Below, piece by piece: positions 36,036 to 45,452 of a stretch of 64,000 bases of DNA. Position 1 is the first letter of the stretch. Each line of letters opens with the position of its first letter. The notes beneath the pieces were generated by a model. That model ran no database searches, was not told the DNA's origin, and saw nothing but the letters and a program-made list of their open reading frames with translations. A program made the translations under genes and the position numbers. This DNA comes from Winogradskyella alexanderae (lineage in GTDB: Bacteria > Bacteroidota > Bacteroidia > Flavobacteriales > Flavobacteriaceae), in the NCBI RefSeq assembly GCF_020166335.1, contig NZ_JAIUJR010000001.1, positions 186,001 through 250,000 of the forward strand, given 5' to 3'.

Positions 36036-37379
36036 TTATTGTTTTGAGTCTTCTTCTGGTCCAGAACCTGCTAAATATTTAATTTCAACACGCTGATTCG
36101 GTTTTAAATATTCATTCGCAACGCGCTTAATATCCTCCTTCGTGATTGTTCTGTAAATATCTAATTGCTTGTTAATTCTGTTTGCATCACCTTGTAACAT
36201 ATAATATGTTGCCAGGGATGAAGCGATTCCTTGAACACTTGAATTTGCTTCTACATAATTTGTTTCAAATTGGTTTTGTAGCTTCTGATATTCTTTGTCT
36301 GAAATCAACTCTGTTTGTAGTTTTTTAATCTCATCATCCATTGTTGCCTTTAATGCATCCCAGTCTGGTTCACCCTTAATAAGCGCACCCATTGTATAAG
36401 TGCCATAATCTTGATTGGCCTGGTTGAATGCCAACACTTGTAAAGCTACTTTGTCCTGATCTACCATTCTTTTGTACATTCTAGAACTATTCCCTCCAGT
36501 TAAAATAGATGAAATATAATCTAACACATAAGCATCTCTGTCTACTGATTTTGGAGTGATGTATGAGAAAATGTATGCTGGAATTTGAATATTAGCATCG
36601 TACTCCGTAGCATATCTTGTTTCAGTGATTGCTGGCTCAACGATGTCTTCTCTAATGTTTGGCTCGGCATTATTTGGAATGGGTCCGAAATAGTCATTAA
36701 TTAATGATTTGGTTTGTTCAACATCAATATCACCTGCAACAACTAAAACTGCATTATTAGGATTGTAGTATTGTTGGTTAAAGTCTATAAACTCTTCTAA
36801 TTGAGCAGCGTTAAGGTCATCCATTGATCCAATTACAGATCTTCCATACGGATGCTTCTTAAATAGATGGTTGTCCACCCCTGTTCTGTATATTATTTTA
36901 CCGTAAGGAGCGTTGTCTATACGTTGACGTTTTTCCTCTTTTACTACTTCGTTTTGAGTATCTACACCAACTTGCTCAATTATAGGGTGCAACATGCGCT
37001 CACTTTCCATCCAAAGTCCTATTTCTAGTTTGTTAGACGGAAACGTTTCGTAATAATAGGTTCTATCTTGCGTGGTGTTTGCATTATTGCTACCACCATT
37101 GGCGGAAACAATATCGAACCATTTTCCTCTTTCGATATTTTCTGTTCCCTCAAACAATAAGTGTTCAAAGAAGTGAGCAAAACCTGTTCTTCCTTCTACC
37201 TCGTCCTTAGCACCAATTTGGTACATTACTCCAACCGTAACCACTGGAGCGGCATTTTCTTGATGTAAGATAACGTGCAAACCATTATCTAATTTGTACT
37301 CCTCAAATTCTACTTTTTGTGCTGAGGCACCGAAGCCTACAAACAAAAAAAGTACTAGAGCAAAAAAGCTTTTTCTCAT
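36036..37379 (-). CDS. M16 zinc peptidase, catalytic subunit
   Basis: 447 residues, signal peptide 1-20 (ASAQ). The inverted zinc motif H69-FFE-H73 is intact and the third ligand Glu lies near residue 148-149 (VVKEEKRQR). This is the pitrilysin-type peptidase, exported to the periplasm, that works as a heterodimer with the inactive partner downstream. It degrades peptides; in related bacteria such pairs process small exported peptides. The intergenic 286 bp upstream is shared with the divergent rplU promoter. Confidence 0.92.
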   Translation of the reverse strand: MRKSFFALVLFLFVGFGASAQKVEFEEYKLDNGLHVILHQENAAPVVTVGVMYQIGAKDEVEGRTGFAHFFEHLLFEGTENIERGKWFDIVSANGGSNNANTTQDRTYYYETFPSNKLEIGLWMESERMLHPIIEQVGVDTQNEVVKEEKRQRIDNAPYGKIIYRTGVDNHLFKKHPYGRSVIGSMDDLNAAQLEEFIDFNQQYYNPNNAVLVVAGDIDVEQTKSLINDYFGPIPNNAEPNIREDIVEPAITETRYATEYDANIQIPAYIFSYITPKSVDRDAYVLDYISSILTGGNSSRMYKRMVDQDKVALQVLAFNQANQDYGTYTMGALIKGEPDWDALKATMDDEIKKLQTELISDKEYQKLQNQFETNYVEANSSVQGIASSLATYYMLQGDANRINKQLDIYRTITKEDIKRVANEYLKPNQRVEIKYLAGSGPEEDSKQ

Positions 37380-37665
37380 TATTAGTGTGTTTAAAATTTA
37401 ATTTGTTTTTAGTGTTTGTCTCTAACCGTAAAGCTTTGTTACACAAAGCCCAACAAAAATAATGAATCATTGGTCTCAATACACCAAAAAAAATGTGAAA
37501 AAAGTAGGAATTGTTTGATATTCGTTATGGCAATACATTACCATTTTACCAAATGCACCTTAAAACCATTAAAACGTTTGTAGATTAAGAATTTAGGAGT
37601 ATATTTGCATCCGCTTTCTGAAAAGAGAGCTTTCAAGTTTAAACAAAAAATAAAAACGTTACGCT
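37380..37665. other. 286-bp divergent promoter region between M16 operon and rplU
   Basis: The rplU promoter is at 37577-37607. The remaining 200 bp are AT-rich without ORFs. A short inverted repeat (CTTTGT-n-ACAAAG, about 37434-37449) lies on the M16 side. No other feature is seen. Confidence 0.5.
37577..37607 (+). promoter_or_regulatory. Bacteroidota-type promoter of the rplU-rpmA operon
   Basis: TTTG (37577-37580) and TATATTTG (37600-37607) are separated by 19 nt, an exact match to the -33 TTTG / -7 TAnnTTTG pattern of the Bacteroidota. A leader of about 50 nt before the ATG at 37666 remains, long enough for a ribosomal-protein autoregulatory site, though none can be shown. Confidence 0.82.
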
Positions 37666-38337
37666 ATGTACGCAATTGTAGAGATAGCAGGGCATCAATT
37701 TAAAGTTGAGAAAGACCAAAAAGTTTTTGTTAATCGTTTATCAGTAGAAGAAGGTAAGAAAGTAGCTTTCGATAATGTCCTCCTAATTGGTAACGGTAAC
37801 GATGTAACTTTAGGCGCCCCGGCTATAGACGGAGCACAAGTAAGTGCGAAAGTTTTAAAGCACCTAAAAGGTGATAAGGTAATCGTTTTCAAAAAGAAAA
37901 GACGTAAAGGTTATCGAGTTAAAAATGGTCATAGACAATCATTGACCGAAATTATTGTTGAAGGTATTACTGCTTCAGGTGCTAAAAAAGCAACACCTAA
38001 GAAAGAGGAAAAGAAAGCTGAACCTAAAGTTGCAACTAACAAGGTAGAAACAACCGCAAAAGCAAAACCAGTTGCTAAAAAGACTACAGCTAAAGCTGAT
38101 GATTTAAAGAAAATCGAAGGTATAGGGCCTAAGATTGCTTCGACTTTAGTTGAAGGTGGTATTGCTACTTTTGTAGATTTAGCAAAAGCAAAACCAGAAG
38201 ACATATCAGAAATTATCGCTGGTGTGCGCGGAAACCATGTTACTGATACTTGGCCTCAACAAGCTAAATTGGCCGCAGATGGTAAGTGGGATGAATTAAA
38301 AGCATTACAAGATAAATTAGATGGTGGTAAAGCATAA
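37666..38337 (+). CDS. rplU: 50S ribosomal protein L21 with helix-hairpin-helix extension
   Basis: 223 residues, about twice normal L21. Residues 1-103 are L21 (MYAIVEIAGHQFKVEKDQKV; RRKGYRVKNGHRQSLTEIIV). Then comes a Lys/Ala/Pro-rich linker (about 104-145) and a helix-hairpin-helix-like domain (about 146-223) with LKKIEGIGPKIASTLVEGGI. The tail is seen in other flavobacterial L21 proteins, so I treat it as a real lineage fusion and not a frameshift. HhH domains bind nucleic acid. L27 follows 38 bp later. Confidence 0.93.
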   Translation: MYAIVEIAGHQFKVEKDQKVFVNRLSVEEGKKVAFDNVLLIGNGNDVTLGAPAIDGAQVSAKVLKHLKGDKVIVFKKKRRKGYRVKNGHRQSLTEIIVEGITASGAKKATPKKEEKKAEPKVATNKVETTAKAKPVAKKTTAKADDLKKIEGIGPKIASTLVEGGIATFVDLAKAKPEDISEIIAGVRGNHVTDTWPQQAKLAADGKWDELKALQDKLDGGKA

Positions 38338-38375
38338 CCGCTTATCTATATTGTTAACAATTAAATCGAAATAAA

Positions 38376-38636
38376 ATGGCACATAAAAAAGGAGTCGGAA
38401 GTTCGAAAAACGGTAGAGAATCAGAATCGAAACGTCTAGGTGTTAAGATTTTTGGTGGGCAAGCTGCCGTCGCAGGTAACATCATCGTTAGACAAAGAGG
38501 TAATACACACCACCCAGGTGAAAACGTTTACCAAGGTAAAGATCATACGTTACATGCAAAGGTTGACGGTGTTGTTCAGTTTTCAAAGAAAAAAGACAAT
38601 AAGTCTTATGTATCGGTTCAACCATTTGAAGCTTAA
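38376..38636 (+). CDS. rpmA: 50S ribosomal protein L27
   Basis: 86 residues, matching L27 throughout: [56 protein letters not shown] with pieces read directly. The N-terminus begins MAHKKG, with no cleaved leader. L27 lies at the peptidyl-transferase centre and follows L21 as in most bacteria. A terminator closes the operon. Confidence 0.96.
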   Translation: MAHKKGVGSSKNGRESESKRLGVKIFGGQAAVAGNIIVRQRGNTHHPGENVYQGKDHTLHAKVDGVVQFSKKKDNKSYVSVQPFEA

Positions 38637-38663
38637 GACAAAAAACTCAAAAATATCATACAG

Positions 38664-38691
38664 CCCTTACTTTCATAGTAAGGGTTTTTTT
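38664..38691 (+). terminator. Terminator of the rplU-rpmA operon
   Basis: Stem CCCTTAC / GTAAGGG with a 7-nt loop and seven T after it, 28 bp past the L27 stop. Confidence 0.88.
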
Positions 38692-38693
38692 AT

Positions 38694-40463
38694 TTACACG
38701 ATCTCCATTTTCTTGAGGAGAAAACTTGCATTCATGTTAGAGCATACACCTTTTTTAAGTTTGTAATCAAAATAGAGCTCTTCATTAATGATTTGTGCAT
38801 CAAAGAAATAATTTTTAACCGGCTCTAGCTCATCTTCAATTTTTGTTAAACTTAAATCATGAGTAGCAATGATTCCTGTTGCCTTGATATTTACAAGACG
38901 TTCAACAAACTTCTTTGATCCAATAGCTTTATCTGTACTATTTGTGCCTTTTAAGATTTCATCCAGAATGACAAAATAATTATCTTCAGTTGTAATGGTA
39001 TCTACAATAAACTTGAGTCGTGTCAATTCACTGAAGAAATAAGAGCTATCGTCTTTTAATGAATCTGTAGTGCGCATGCTTGTTATCAATTTAATAGGGG
39101 TATAATGAGACGATTTTGCGCATACTGGTAATCCTATATTAGCCATTACAATATGAAGCCCAACCGTTCTTAAGAACGTACTTTTGCCTGCCATATTAGC
39201 TCCGGTGACAATAAAAAATTCATTCTTATTGAGCTCTAAATTACTAGCTATTCTTTTGTCAACTTGTAATAGGGGATGACCAAGCTCATTAGCTTTAATA
39301 CTTGTATTATCATTTATAATTTTTGGGAACACATAATCTTTGTGATTATAGGCATATGTCCCTAAGCTATTAAATGCATCGAAAAAGACTACTACACTAA
39401 ACCAGTCTTCAACCTTATCCGCATATTTAATTATCCAACGTTCTACTCTGTAACTTTGAAGAATATCCCAGAGGAAATAGCCATTGCCAAATATGGCAGA
39501 GATAAAGTTGTTTCTATTATCTAAAGCATCTAATGCCTTAGTAAATTCCGAGAAAATCTTTGACGCTTTTACATCCCCAAGCTTTAGTTTTTGCTGTTGT
39601 GTCTTCAAAAGTTCTGAAGTAAAACTTTGATTTTCTATTTGATCTAAAAGCAGGGCATATTGCCTGAAGGTATTTTTAGTTCTTTCCGTATTTTGTGAAA
39701 GTATATTAATTCGTTTTACATAAATCCCAGTTATTCCAAGGCCAATTAAAAGCCAATATCCAGCAACTTTTATTGGCATATATTGTAAAATAACCATTGC
39801 TAATATTCCTGTGGATAATGCGCTAAAGCTAATGGACAACCAATAATGAAATGGTCTAAGAAATGGTTTATACTCCTTTAGCCAAGTAATTATTTTACTC
39901 GCCTTATACTCTGTTTTAATTCCTTGTGCTAAACCTGCATATAGTTGTGTCCAATTAGGAATTTCAGCTAATTCCTTTATGGCCTGTTGACGATTTTCGA
40001 TACCATTAATATTGTTGGCTAAAAGGATATTGGATAGCTTTTCCATGCCTTCATTAATATTAGTCCTATTCATGTATTGAAAAAATGACCCCTTACCAAA
40101 TAGGTCAATATCTAAGCTATAATAATGATTAGAATTTTGAAATTGAATACCATCTTCTCTATGATAGTACTGGCCATTATTTATGCTTATTTCTTCTTCA
40201 TTAAGTTTTATTAGGCGTTTACAAAGTGCTCTTTTTGCCTTTAAATCAGTATATCGAGACAGCAAAGCGAGAAAAATAACGGTTCCAATAAGCCCAGATA
40301 AAAATGCCCATTGCCATTGTTGTCTCAATAAATAAACTATGCCTACAGTGGAAAGAAATACCGTAAGTCTAAGCACGCTTAAAACGCTTAGTTGTTTAAA
40401 GATTTGCTTTGACTCTTGTGTAAATTTAGCAATCTGTAGATTGTAGAATTCAGTGTTTTCCAT
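38694..40463 (-). CDS. Membrane-anchored MutS-like ATPase
   Basis: About 589 residues from ATG 40463. A TTG at 40487 would lie inside the terminator stem of the preceding operon, so it is rejected. The C-terminal MutS domain V is complete: Walker A GANMAGKST, then DSLKDDSSYFFSELTRLK, and Walker B FVILDEILKGTNSTDKAIGS. The N-terminal DNA-mismatch-recognition domain is absent. Instead, hydrophobic pairs at about 26-70 and 203-240 suggest a membrane protein. This family is widespread in Bacteroidota, but its role is unknown; it is not the housekeeping MutS. Confidence 0.85.
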   Translation of the reverse strand: MENTEFYNLQIAKFTQESKQIFKQLSVLSVLRLTVFLSTVGIVYLLRQQWQWAFLSGLIGTVIFLALLSRYTDLKAKRALCKRLIKLNEEEISINNGQYYHREDGIQFQNSNHYYSLDIDLFGKGSFFQYMNRTNINEGMEKLSNILLANNINGIENRQQAIKELAEIPNWTQLYAGLAQGIKTEYKASKIITWLKEYKPFLRPFHYWLSISFSALSTGILAMVILQYMPIKVAGYWLLIGLGITGIYVKRINILSQNTERTKNTFRQYALLLDQIENQSFTSELLKTQQQKLKLGDVKASKIFSEFTKALDALDNRNNFISAIFGNGYFLWDILQSYRVERWIIKYADKVEDWFSVVVFFDAFNSLGTYAYNHKDYVFPKIINDNTSIKANELGHPLLQVDKRIASNLELNKNEFFIVTGANMAGKSTFLRTVGLHIVMANIGLPVCAKSSHYTPIKLITSMRTTDSLKDDSSYFFSELTRLKFIVDTITTEDNYFVILDEILKGTNSTDKAIGSKKFVERLVNIKATGIIATHDLSLTKIEDELEPVKNYFFDAQIINEELYFDYKLKKGVCSNMNASFLLKKMEIV

Positions 40464-40475
40464 ATATCCATGAAA

Positions 40476-40511
40476 TAAAAATCCCAAGATAATATTTTAC
40501 CTTGGGATTAT
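40476..40511 (-). terminator. Terminator of the succinate dehydrogenase operon
   Basis: ATCCCAAG (40481-40488) pairs with CTTGGGAT (40502-40509). On the minus strand it lies 30 bp after the sdhB stop and is followed by TTTTTATTT, then directly by the MutS-like start. Confidence 0.85.
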
Positions 40512-40540
40512 ATCTTGTATCCTGCTTATGCAGAGTTTAT

Positions 40541-41290
40541 TTATCCTTTAAAGCTGGCCGCGAGATACTCACGGTTCATCCGTGCAATATTTTCTAAGGA
40601 GATTCCTTTTGGACATTCCACTTCACATGCTCCAGTATTGGTACAATTTCCAAATCCTTCTTCGTCCATTTGCTTCACCATGTTTAATACGCGGTCTGTA
40701 GCTTCAACGCGTCCTTGAGGAAGCAATGCAAACTGAGACACCTTTGCTGAAACAAATAACATCGCAGACGAGTTTTTACAACTCGCTACACAAGCACCAC
40801 AACCAATACATGTTGCTGCATCAAAAGCTTTATCTGCATTCTCTTTTTCAATAGGAATAGCATTTGCATCTTGGGTATTTCCGGAAGTATTTACGGAAAT
40901 GAAACCACCTGCTTGCTGGATTCTATCAAATGAAGAACGATCTACAATTAAATCCTTAATTACCGGAAATGCCTTAGCTCTCCATGGCTCTATATAAATG
41001 GTATCACCATCCTTGAAACTTCGCATATGTAACTGACATGCCGTAATTTTGGTTTGTGGTCCATGTGCTCTACCATTAATGTATAACGAACACGTGCCGC
41101 ATATCCCTTCTCTACAATCATGGTCAAATGCTACTGGTTCTTCTCCTTTTTCAATCAATTCTTGATTTAAAACATCTAACATTTCTAAAAAAGACATGTC
41201 AGGAGAAATGCCACTTACTGGATAATCAACAATTTTTCCTTTATCGTTTGCGTCTTTTTGACGCCATATTTTTAGTGTTAAATTCATCAT
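40541..41290 (-). CDS. sdhB: Succinate dehydrogenase iron-sulfur subunit
   Basis: 249 residues (an ATG pair at 41290/41287 leaves the start open by one codon). Three clusters are visible: [2Fe-2S] ligands CREGICGTC plus a later Cys near 75, [4Fe-4S] [13 protein letters not shown], and [3Fe-4S] [14 protein letters not shown]. It passes electrons from the SdhA flavin to the SdhC heme and quinone at the inner membrane. It follows sdhA by 5 bp. Confidence 0.97.
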   Translation of the reverse strand: MMNLTLKIWRQKDANDKGKIVDYPVSGISPDMSFLEMLDVLNQELIEKGEEPVAFDHDCREGICGTCSLYINGRAHGPQTKITACQLHMRSFKDGDTIYIEPWRAKAFPVIKDLIVDRSSFDRIQQAGGFISVNTSGNTQDANAIPIEKENADKAFDAATCIGCGACVASCKNSSAMLFVSAKVSQFALLPQGRVEATDRVLNMVKQMDEEGFGNCTNTGACEVECPKGISLENIARMNREYLAASFKG

Positions 41291-41295
41291 AGCTT

Positions 41296-43296
41296 TTATT
41301 TGTAACTTCTCTCTTTCACTTCAATATTTTCGTATTCTAATGGTTCTTTGTGGTGAACTGCCTCACTTGGTTGTCCTTTATATTCCCATGCCGATACATA
41401 TTGGTATTCTTTTACCCTTAATGCCTCACCACTTTCAGTTTGGTATTCTTCTCTAAAATGTCCACCAGCAGATTCATTTCTTTCCAAAGCATCCTTAGCA
41501 AATAATTCACCAAGCTCTAAGAAATCTGCCACACGTCCAGCTTTAGCCAACTCTTCGTTATATTCGTTTTGATCTCCTGGTACAAAAACGTCCTTGTGGA
41601 ATTCTTCTCTTAGGGTGGCAATTTCTGTGATGGCTTCTTTAAGTTCTTTTTCATTACGTGCCATACCACATTTGTTCCACATAATTTTACCGAGTTTTTT
41701 ATGGAAATAATCAACAGACTTTGTGCCTTTGTTATTTATAAACTTATCAATATCTGCCCTTACTTTATTCTCTGCTTCATCAAATTCTTTGGTGTCTGTT
41801 GGAATTGGTCCTGTTCTAATATCGTGTGCTAAATAATCTCCAATGGTATATGGCAATACAAAATAGCCATCGGCAAGACCTTGCATTAAAGCTGAAGCTC
41901 CTAAACGGTTAGCACCGTGATCAGAGAAATTAGCTTCTCCAATAGCATATAATCCTGGTACTGTAGTCATTAAATTATAGTCTACCCATAATCCACCCAT
42001 AGTGTAATGTACAGCAGGATAAATCATCATTGGTGTTTCGTATGGGTTCTGGTCTACAATTTTCTCGTACATCTGGAATAAGTTCCCATACTTATTTTCA
42101 ACGACCTTTTTCCCAAGGTCAGTCACCACTTTTTTGTCATCTACATTAAGACCTTTAATATAAGCTTGCTCTTTCCCATATCGCTCAATAGCAGATGCAA
42201 AATCTAAGTAAACAGCTTCGCCAGTTTGGTTAACACCATAACCTGCATCACAGCGTTCTTTAGCCGCTCGAGATGCCACGTCTCTTGGCACTAGATTACC
42301 AAATGCAGGGTAACGTCGCTCTAAATAATAATCTCTATCTTCTTCAGCAATCTCAGTTGGTTTTAAACTACCATTTCTAATTGCTTCTACATCTTTTTTA
42401 TGTTTCGGTACCCAAATACGACCATCATTTCTCAACGACTCGGACATTAAAGTCAATTTAGACTGATGATCTCCTGATACAGGGATACAAGTTGGATGAA
42501 TCTGTGTATAGCAAGGATTCCCAAAGAATGCACCTCGTTTATGCGCCTTCCATGCAGCAGTTACATTGCTTCCCATTGCATAAGTTGAAAGGTAGAATGC
42601 ATTTCCATACCCTCCTGAAGCAATTACTACAGCATGCGCAGAATGTCTTTCTATTTCTCCAGTTACTAAATTCCTTGCAATAATGCCTCGAGCTTTCCCA
42701 TCTACAACAACGACATCTAGCATTTCGTGACGTGTGTACATTTTTATTTTACCTCGCCCTATTTGACGATTCATGGCGGCATAAGCACCTAATAACAATT
42801 GTTGTCCTGTTTGTCCCTTTGCATAAAATGTTCGAGACACAAGTACACCTCCAAAGGATCGATTATCAAGAAGGCCACCGTATTCTCTTGCAAAAGGCAC
42901 TCCTTGAGCGACACATTGATCAATAATGTTTGTAGAGACCTCAGCAAGTCTATAGACGTTTGCTTCACGCGATCTATAATCACCACCCTTTACGGTATCG
43001 TAAAACAATCTGTAGGTAGAGTCTCCATCACCTTGATAGTTTTTAGCAGCATTTATACCTCCCTGTGCGGCAATTGAATGCGCACGTCTAGGTGAATCTT
43101 GAAAACAAAAGGATTTTACATTATAACCTAATTCTGCTAAAGTCGCTGCGGCAGAACCACCTGCCAAACCAGTACCAACAATTATTACATCTATTAGGCG
43201 TTTGTTAGCTGGATTAACCAGATTAATTTCATTTTTATGTTTTGTCCATTTGTCCGCTAAAGGACCTTCTGGAATTTTAGAATCTAATATTGACAT
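41296..43296 (-). CDS. sdhA: Succinate dehydrogenase flavoprotein subunit
   Basis: 666 residues, longer than the enterobacterial form and typical of the Bacteroidota/epsilon-type enzyme. FAD-binding [18 protein letters not shown] near 38; the covalent-flavin His region near [11 protein letters not shown]; active-site residues in [11 protein letters not shown] and the C-terminal [15 protein letters not shown]. It oxidises succinate to fumarate. Centre of the sdhCAB operon, 11 bp behind sdhC. Confidence 0.97.
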   Translation of the reverse strand: MSILDSKIPEGPLADKWTKHKNEINLVNPANKRLIDVIIVGTGLAGGSAAATLAELGYNVKSFCFQDSPRRAHSIAAQGGINAAKNYQGDGDSTYRLFYDTVKGGDYRSREANVYRLAEVSTNIIDQCVAQGVPFAREYGGLLDNRSFGGVLVSRTFYAKGQTGQQLLLGAYAAMNRQIGRGKIKMYTRHEMLDVVVVDGKARGIIARNLVTGEIERHSAHAVVIASGGYGNAFYLSTYAMGSNVTAAWKAHKRGAFFGNPCYTQIHPTCIPVSGDHQSKLTLMSESLRNDGRIWVPKHKKDVEAIRNGSLKPTEIAEEDRDYYLERRYPAFGNLVPRDVASRAAKERCDAGYGVNQTGEAVYLDFASAIERYGKEQAYIKGLNVDDKKVVTDLGKKVVENKYGNLFQMYEKIVDQNPYETPMMIYPAVHYTMGGLWVDYNLMTTVPGLYAIGEANFSDHGANRLGASALMQGLADGYFVLPYTIGDYLAHDIRTGPIPTDTKEFDEAENKVRADIDKFINNKGTKSVDYFHKKLGKIMWNKCGMARNEKELKEAITEIATLREEFHKDVFVPGDQNEYNEELAKAGRVADFLELGELFAKDALERNESAGGHFREEYQTESGEALRVKEYQYVSAWEYKGQPSEAVHHKEPLEYENIEVKERSYK

Positions 43297-43307
43297 ATTA
43301 ATTGTTT

Positions 43308-43994
43308 TTAATGTGCAAAGTGATGATAAACTGCAATAAAAATAAATAGTGCTGGTATACCAATGGAATACACCTTACTAAAACCTTTTAAACTCTTCAC
43401 ATATTTATTATTGGCGCCAATAGATTGGAATGCAGAGTTAAAACCATGTAATAAATGCAAGGATAATAACACAAAAGCAACTGCATAAAAGCCAACTCTT
43501 ACAGGACTTACAAACTTTTCTCTTAATTCTTCGTAATATCTAAAACCAGAATCGGCATTATTAGGATCAATCAGACCACTCATATCACCTTCTATATACT
43601 TTACAGTCATTTCGTGAACCCAGAAATCGTAAAAATGTATTCCCAAAAAAGCAAGAACTACGAGTCCTGTTAATAACATGTTTCTGGATACCCAACTTGA
43701 ATTACCAGAAGCGGCATTCTTTGCATAACTAACTTGTCTTGATGCTCTGTTTTTAGCCTCCAAGATAAAGCCCATTACAAAATGAAAAATTACACCAAAT
43801 ATTAAAATTGGTTGCATTAATCCTTGAACAACAGGATTTGTTCCCATAAAATGAGACATCTCATTAAATAGCTCTGGACTAAAGACAGAAGTAAAATTTA
43901 TTGAAACATGCATTACCAGAAAAATCATAAGGAAGAGTGCCGAAAGTGCCATGGCAAACTTTCTTCCAATCGACGAATTTAGAATTCCGCTCAT
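43308..43994 (-). CDS. sdhC: Succinate dehydrogenase cytochrome b subunit
   Basis: 228 residues from ATG 43994 ([13 protein letters not shown]). A longer frame to 44057 would swallow the operon promoter, so it is rejected. Five membrane helices are seen, as in the single-subunit cytochrome b of B-type succinate:quinone reductases, with histidines in [31 protein letters not shown] and LSLHLLHGF as heme ligands for two hemes. It anchors SdhAB and reduces menaquinone. First gene of the operon. Confidence 0.94.
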   Translation of the reverse strand: MSGILNSSIGRKFAMALSALFLMIFLVMHVSINFTSVFSPELFNEMSHFMGTNPVVQGLMQPILIFGVIFHFVMGFILEAKNRASRQVSYAKNAASGNSSWVSRNMLLTGLVVLAFLGIHFYDFWVHEMTVKYIEGDMSGLIDPNNADSGFRYYEELREKFVSPVRVGFYAVAFVLLSLHLLHGFNSAFQSIGANNKYVKSLKGFSKVYSIGIPALFIFIAVYHHFAH

Positions 43995-44023
43995 TGTAGA
44001 TCTAATCTTTTTTGTTAGTCTCG

Positions 44024-44057
44024 CAAAAATACTGCACAATTGCCGTTTTGCCAACAA
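44024..44057 (-). promoter_or_regulatory. Bacteroidota-type promoter of the sdhCAB operon
   Basis: On the minus strand TTGTTG (44057-44052) is followed after 20 nt by TATTTTTG (44031-44024), a good match to TTG-N19/20-TAnnTTTG. The sdhC ATG lies 29 bp downstream, which fixes the start of that gene. Confidence 0.8.
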
Positions 44058-44094
44058 GAGCCTACTATAATTACTTATTTAGAATGATTTTAAT

Positions 44095-45330
44095 CTAAAA
44101 GTCAAATCGAGGATTTACAATGGTATTGTAGATAGAACCAAAAGCATAACTGAAACCAATATTAATGAAATAGTTATAACCAGATTGAAGTTGCTGCTGC
44201 TGTAAGAGAAGTTCTTCAAGTGCGAGGTCGCCACCTGGTAAATTTATCTGATTTCTTGTTATGGAATAGCTACCGCTAACATTAAAATTAAACCCTTTAA
44301 AAAGACGAATTCTTGTTCCTACAAAAAAGTTAAGTGCGTACAAATTAGTATCATTTAAAAATTGGTTAAATGATACTTCGGCATTAAAATTCCCCCATTC
44401 TTGATTTATCCTTCCGCCTAACTGTAAACCATGTTCCCAAAAATACTCTTCGGTTTCATTAAAAACCGTTCGCTCTATGTAATCATTGAACCTAATCCCA
44501 TTTCTATAGGAAATTGTCAATTGCTTTTTAGCTGAATCTGCATAATTAAAAAAACTATACTCAAGTGCAGGTCTAAACGTCCATTGTAAGTCTGTATTAT
44601 CAAATGTAGAAGATCCTACAAACCCAAAGAAACCATAAGACCAATGGTCATTAATGCTTAAAATATCACTAACACGAATTGATTTTCTATCATTAATCCC
44701 TACTATTTCGTCTCCTTCAAACTCAAAAATATTTCGACTTTCACTAAACCGAACCCTAAATGAAAAATTATTTCTTTCAGTTACTCTTCTTGCAGAGGCA
44801 TTAATATTAATATTACTAAAACGACTTTGTTCCTGACCATCAAAAAATCCTCCAGCACCAATCTGAAAAAGCCAATAGTTCCATGGATCGTCCTCTTCTA
44901 CATCCTCTTCCTCTTCAGGAGCTGGCACGTTCACAGTCACAACTTCTGTTGTCCCCTTGGCAATCCAAAATCTAACCAATCCCAATTTGAGATTCTTCAT
45001 AACGCGTTGCCTTACCTCATCATTGGTCATATTTGCGTCTGTAGAAAATGTGAGTTTATAATTTATAGCTTCAAATTCTTTCTTACCAATAAACTCCACT
45101 TCATAACTTCTGCCACCACTTCCGTTTCTTTGAGTGACAATAAATACGTGAACATCACCCAAAAATTGATCTCGAACAAATTGAACGTTGCCAAGATTTT
45201 GGCGTAGATATTCATTATCGCAAACTCTGCAATCTAAAAAAATACTAAGCTGTTCAGTAATATTTGATTGCGCAATAATCTTCTGGAAAGATAAACAAAC
45301 AGAGATTACAACTAAAAAACGTTGAAGCAT
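44095..45330 (-). CDS. Exported protein with C-terminal outer-membrane barrel
   Basis: 411 residues. Signal peptide 1-20 (KIIAQ). An N-terminal soluble domain (about 21-135) contains CRVCDN and a strand-rich core, followed by an acidic patch (APEEEEDVEEDD) and a beta barrel (about 150-411) with aromatic-ended strands such as WLFQIGAGGFFDGQ, HWSYGFFGFVGSSTF and YFINIGFSYAFGSIYN, ending RFDF. The plan resembles DUF481-type barrels but with an added domain. No function known. It has its own unit between sdhC and a lipoprotein gene. Confidence 0.72.
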   Translation of the reverse strand: MLQRFLVVISVCLSFQKIIAQSNITEQLSIFLDCRVCDNEYLRQNLGNVQFVRDQFLGDVHVFIVTQRNGSGGRSYEVEFIGKKEFEAINYKLTFSTDANMTNDEVRQRVMKNLKLGLVRFWIAKGTTEVVTVNVPAPEEEEDVEEDDPWNYWLFQIGAGGFFDGQEQSRFSNININASARRVTERNNFSFRVRFSESRNIFEFEGDEIVGINDRKSIRVSDILSINDHWSYGFFGFVGSSTFDNTDLQWTFRPALEYSFFNYADSAKKQLTISYRNGIRFNDYIERTVFNETEEYFWEHGLQLGGRINQEWGNFNAEVSFNQFLNDTNLYALNFFVGTRIRLFKGFNFNVSGSYSITRNQINLPGGDLALEELLLQQQQLQSGYNYFINIGFSYAFGSIYNTIVNPRFDF

Positions 45331-45452
45331 TTACTGATTGATGAATTAATTAGTTATCGCACTTAATATCATTAAAATAGTGCAGGCGCAAAAAGTATTA
45401 TGCTAAGTTTAACACCTTATTTTCTATAAGTTTTAAATTCAAGAAGCATTTT

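Noticed and set aside
40464..40487. 8-residue N-terminal extension of the MutS-like protein
   Set aside because: Needs a TTG start inside the sdh terminator; the ATG at 40463 is clean.
43995..44057. 21-residue N-terminal extension of SdhC
   Set aside because: It overlaps a good promoter, and the family starts at the MSGILNSS region.
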